The notes beneath the pieces were generated by a model, which was not told the origin of the DNA, did no database searches, and saw only the letters and a program-made list of their open reading frames with translations. A program made the translations under genes and the position numbers. Positions 63,577 through 64,000 of a stretch of DNA of 64,000 nucleotides are shown here, in pieces. The stretch comes from Hirsutella rhossiliensis (lineage: Eukaryota > Ascomycota > Sordariomycetes > Hypocreales > Ophiocordycipitaceae). Position 1 is the first letter of the stretch, and the number at the start of each line of letters is the position of its first letter. The stretch is taken from contig NW_025408688.1 in the NCBI RefSeq assembly GCF_020360975.1, positions 1 through 64,000 on the forward strand, read 5' to 3'.

Positions 63577-64000
63577 GGACTCATCCCGAGGACTCGTCTC
63601 AAGGGCTCGTCTCAAGGGCTCGTCTCGAGGGCTCGTCTCAAAGGGCTCGTCTCAAGGGCTCATCTCAAGGGCTCGTCTCAAGGGCTCGTCTCAAGGGCTC
63701 GGTGGCTCTCCTCAAGGGCTCATCTCAAGGGCTCATCTCAAGGGCTCGTCTCAAGGGCTCGTCTCGAGGGCTCGGTGGCTCTCCTCAAGGGCTCATCTCA
63801 AGGGCTCATCTCAAGGGCTCGTCTCAAGGGCTCATCTCAAGGGCTCGTCTCGAGGGCTCGGTGGCTCTCCTCAAGGGCTCATCTCAAGGGCTCGTCTCAA
63901 GGGCTCGTCTCAAGGGCTCGTCTCAAGGGCTCGTCTCGAGGGCTCGTCTCAAGGGCTCATCTCAAGGGCTCGTCTCAAGGGCTCGTCTCGAGGGCTCGGT
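63577..64000. repeat. 13 bp minisatellite, runs off window
   Basis: About 30 copies of CTCAAGGGCTCGT with recurring variants: CTCGAGGGCTCGT, CTCAAGGGCTCAT and a GGCTCGGTGGCTCTC break. The CGGTGGCTCTC break returns every 75-115 bp, giving a higher-order pattern. The first copies (CCCGAGGACTCGT) are diverged. No coding role. Confidence 0.92.

Noticed and set aside
63577..64000. CRISPR-like array
   Set aside because: The 13 bp units are contiguous with no spacers, and the host is eukaryotic.

Overview
The window looks like a transposon-dense accessory or subtelomere-like region of a filamentous ascomycete (Hypocreales/Sordariomycetes-like). The evidence is the short introns with GTAAG/GTATG donors and CTAAC-type branch sites, a patatin-like gene of the fungal RING-patatin architecture, and the mix of element families: Rep-PIF1 Helitrons with a DUF6570-like N-terminal region, a chromodomain Ty3/gypsy element, Ty1/copia, hAT, MULE and a Tad-like LINE. 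No rRNA, tRNA or CRISPR was found. Almost every transposon reading frame is broken.

Region 1-32.2 kb holds five related Helitrons (H1-H5) and one MULE. H1 and H2 lie on the minus strand; H3, H4 and H5 lie on the plus strand. The elements carry the terminal motif TGCCTTGAGGAACG, inverted at their 3' ends, and follow each other head to tail with a shared 31-42 bp linker. The 5' ends are repeated in tandem (2-4 copies) in most elements. The H2-H1 block (1-9432) is a near-identical inverted copy of the H4-H5 block (about 19225-28791), so the window contains two arms of at least 9.4 kb in inverted orientation around a 9.8 kb centre. The centre holds a deleted MULE, whose stop codon lies in the first bases of H3, and H3 itself. 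H3 carries a fragment of an ordinary-looking fungal gene, antisense, between its helicase and its 3' end.

Region 32.3-38.3 kb is a Ty1/copia element with two about 274 bp LTRs. It directly follows the truncated 3' end of H5 and has no target-site duplication. Region 39-41.6 kb is a hAT transposase gene with one clear intron. Region 42.1-49.1 kb is a minus-strand chromodomain gypsy element whose gag-LTR end has been duplicated in tandem and whose two ends carry unlike LTRs.

Region 49.1-54.3 kb is one host gene, a RING-patatin-like protein on the minus strand. It was split by a complete 3.3 kb hAT element (perfect 8 bp target-site duplication TCTTTATG) and its 3' end was cut off by the gypsy LTR. 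From 54.5 to 60 kb the sequence looks more host-like: a possible MADS-like gene, a five-exon Q/P-rich gene for which I could join exons in frame, and a small stand-alone chromodomain protein. Region 61-63.3 kb is a nest of small insertions: a 5'-truncated LINE with a 16 bp target-site duplication, a TIR element, and a solo LTR inside one arm of that element. The window ends in a 13 bp minisatellite that runs off the right edge.

The genes do not form a pathway. What links them is the order of transposition: host gene, then nested hAT and gypsy insertions; MULE, then Helitron insertions, tandem Helitron growth, inverted duplication and copia-associated truncation.
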